Shown in pieces: positions 63,995 to 64,000 of a DNA stretch of 64,000 bases. Positions within the stretch are counted from its first letter, which is position 1, and the number at the start of each line of letters is the position of its first letter. Made by a program: the position numbers and the translations under genes. Source of the stretch: Streptomyces violens (lineage in GTDB: Bacteria > Actinomycetota > Actinomycetes > Streptomycetales > Streptomycetaceae). Below the pieces are notes generated by a model. The model was not told where the DNA came from and ran no database searches. It saw only the letters and a list, made by a program, of their open reading frames with translations. Location of the stretch: contig NZ_JOBH01000001.1 of NCBI RefSeq assembly GCF_000717745.1, positions 310,001-374,000 of the forward strand, in the 5' to 3' direction.

Positions 63995-64000
63995 CTGAGT

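Overview
The window is a piece of a high-GC actinomycete chromosome, almost certainly Streptomyces. Signs are the strong third-position GC, the antisense shadow ORFs, GTG starts, tRNAs without encoded CCA, and a gene order that matches the conserved Streptomyces core (comEC-comEA-leuS; rsfS-nadD-proA-proB; obg-rpmA-rplU-rne; mreBCD-pbp2-rodA-ndk-folC). Most genes lie on the minus strand.

Layout. 1-6000: tail of a substrate-binding protein, the comEA/comEC operon, a DegV protein and a membrane protein. 6000-9100: leuS with a leader peptide and terminator that look like a leucine attenuator. 9375-12127: a plus-strand redox pair (haem b membrane protein plus NuoF-ferredoxin fusion). 12200-16800: two identical tRNA-Ala(GGC) genes flanking a GT87 mannosyltransferase, a multicopper oxidase and two small zinc-ribbon proteins. 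16900-24800: CTG-started phosphatase, rsfS, an LCP/LytR_C protein, nadD, two tiny membrane proteins, an M48 protease and two related membrane proteins. 25000-29000: proA and proB, separated by repeat-rich DNA. 29485-37734: accessory block with a CDP-glycerol transferase, a 1448-aa protease-STAND-WD40 protein, and a HTH/DUF397/ATPase regulatory trio. 37781-44792: obg, rpmA, rplU, and RNase E. 45008-49272: split TIGR03936/TIGR03960 radical-SAM pair enclosing a repeat membrane protein and a GNAT enzyme. 49348-49437: a one-spacer type I-E-like CRISPR remnant. 49445-54517: CYTH-CHAD and pyruvate carboxylase. 54768-61094: rodA, pbp2, mreD, mreC, mreB. 61376-63819: ndk, DUF4233, folC.

Functionally the window joins translation and ribosome assembly (leuS, rpmA, rplU, obg, rsfS), RNA decay (rne), NAD, proline and folate synthesis, nucleotide balance (ndk), anaplerosis (pyc) and lateral/spore wall synthesis (mre cluster, LCP protein, CDP-glycerol transferase). 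The best second-look items are the CRISPR remnant, the leuS leader peptide, an 11-bp phased tandem array next to proB, ten starts with a -10 box 6-8 nt upstream (likely leaderless mRNAs), repeat motifs in RNase E and in a small membrane protein, and short duplications across several stop codons. All family names come from reading the translated sequence; no database search was run.
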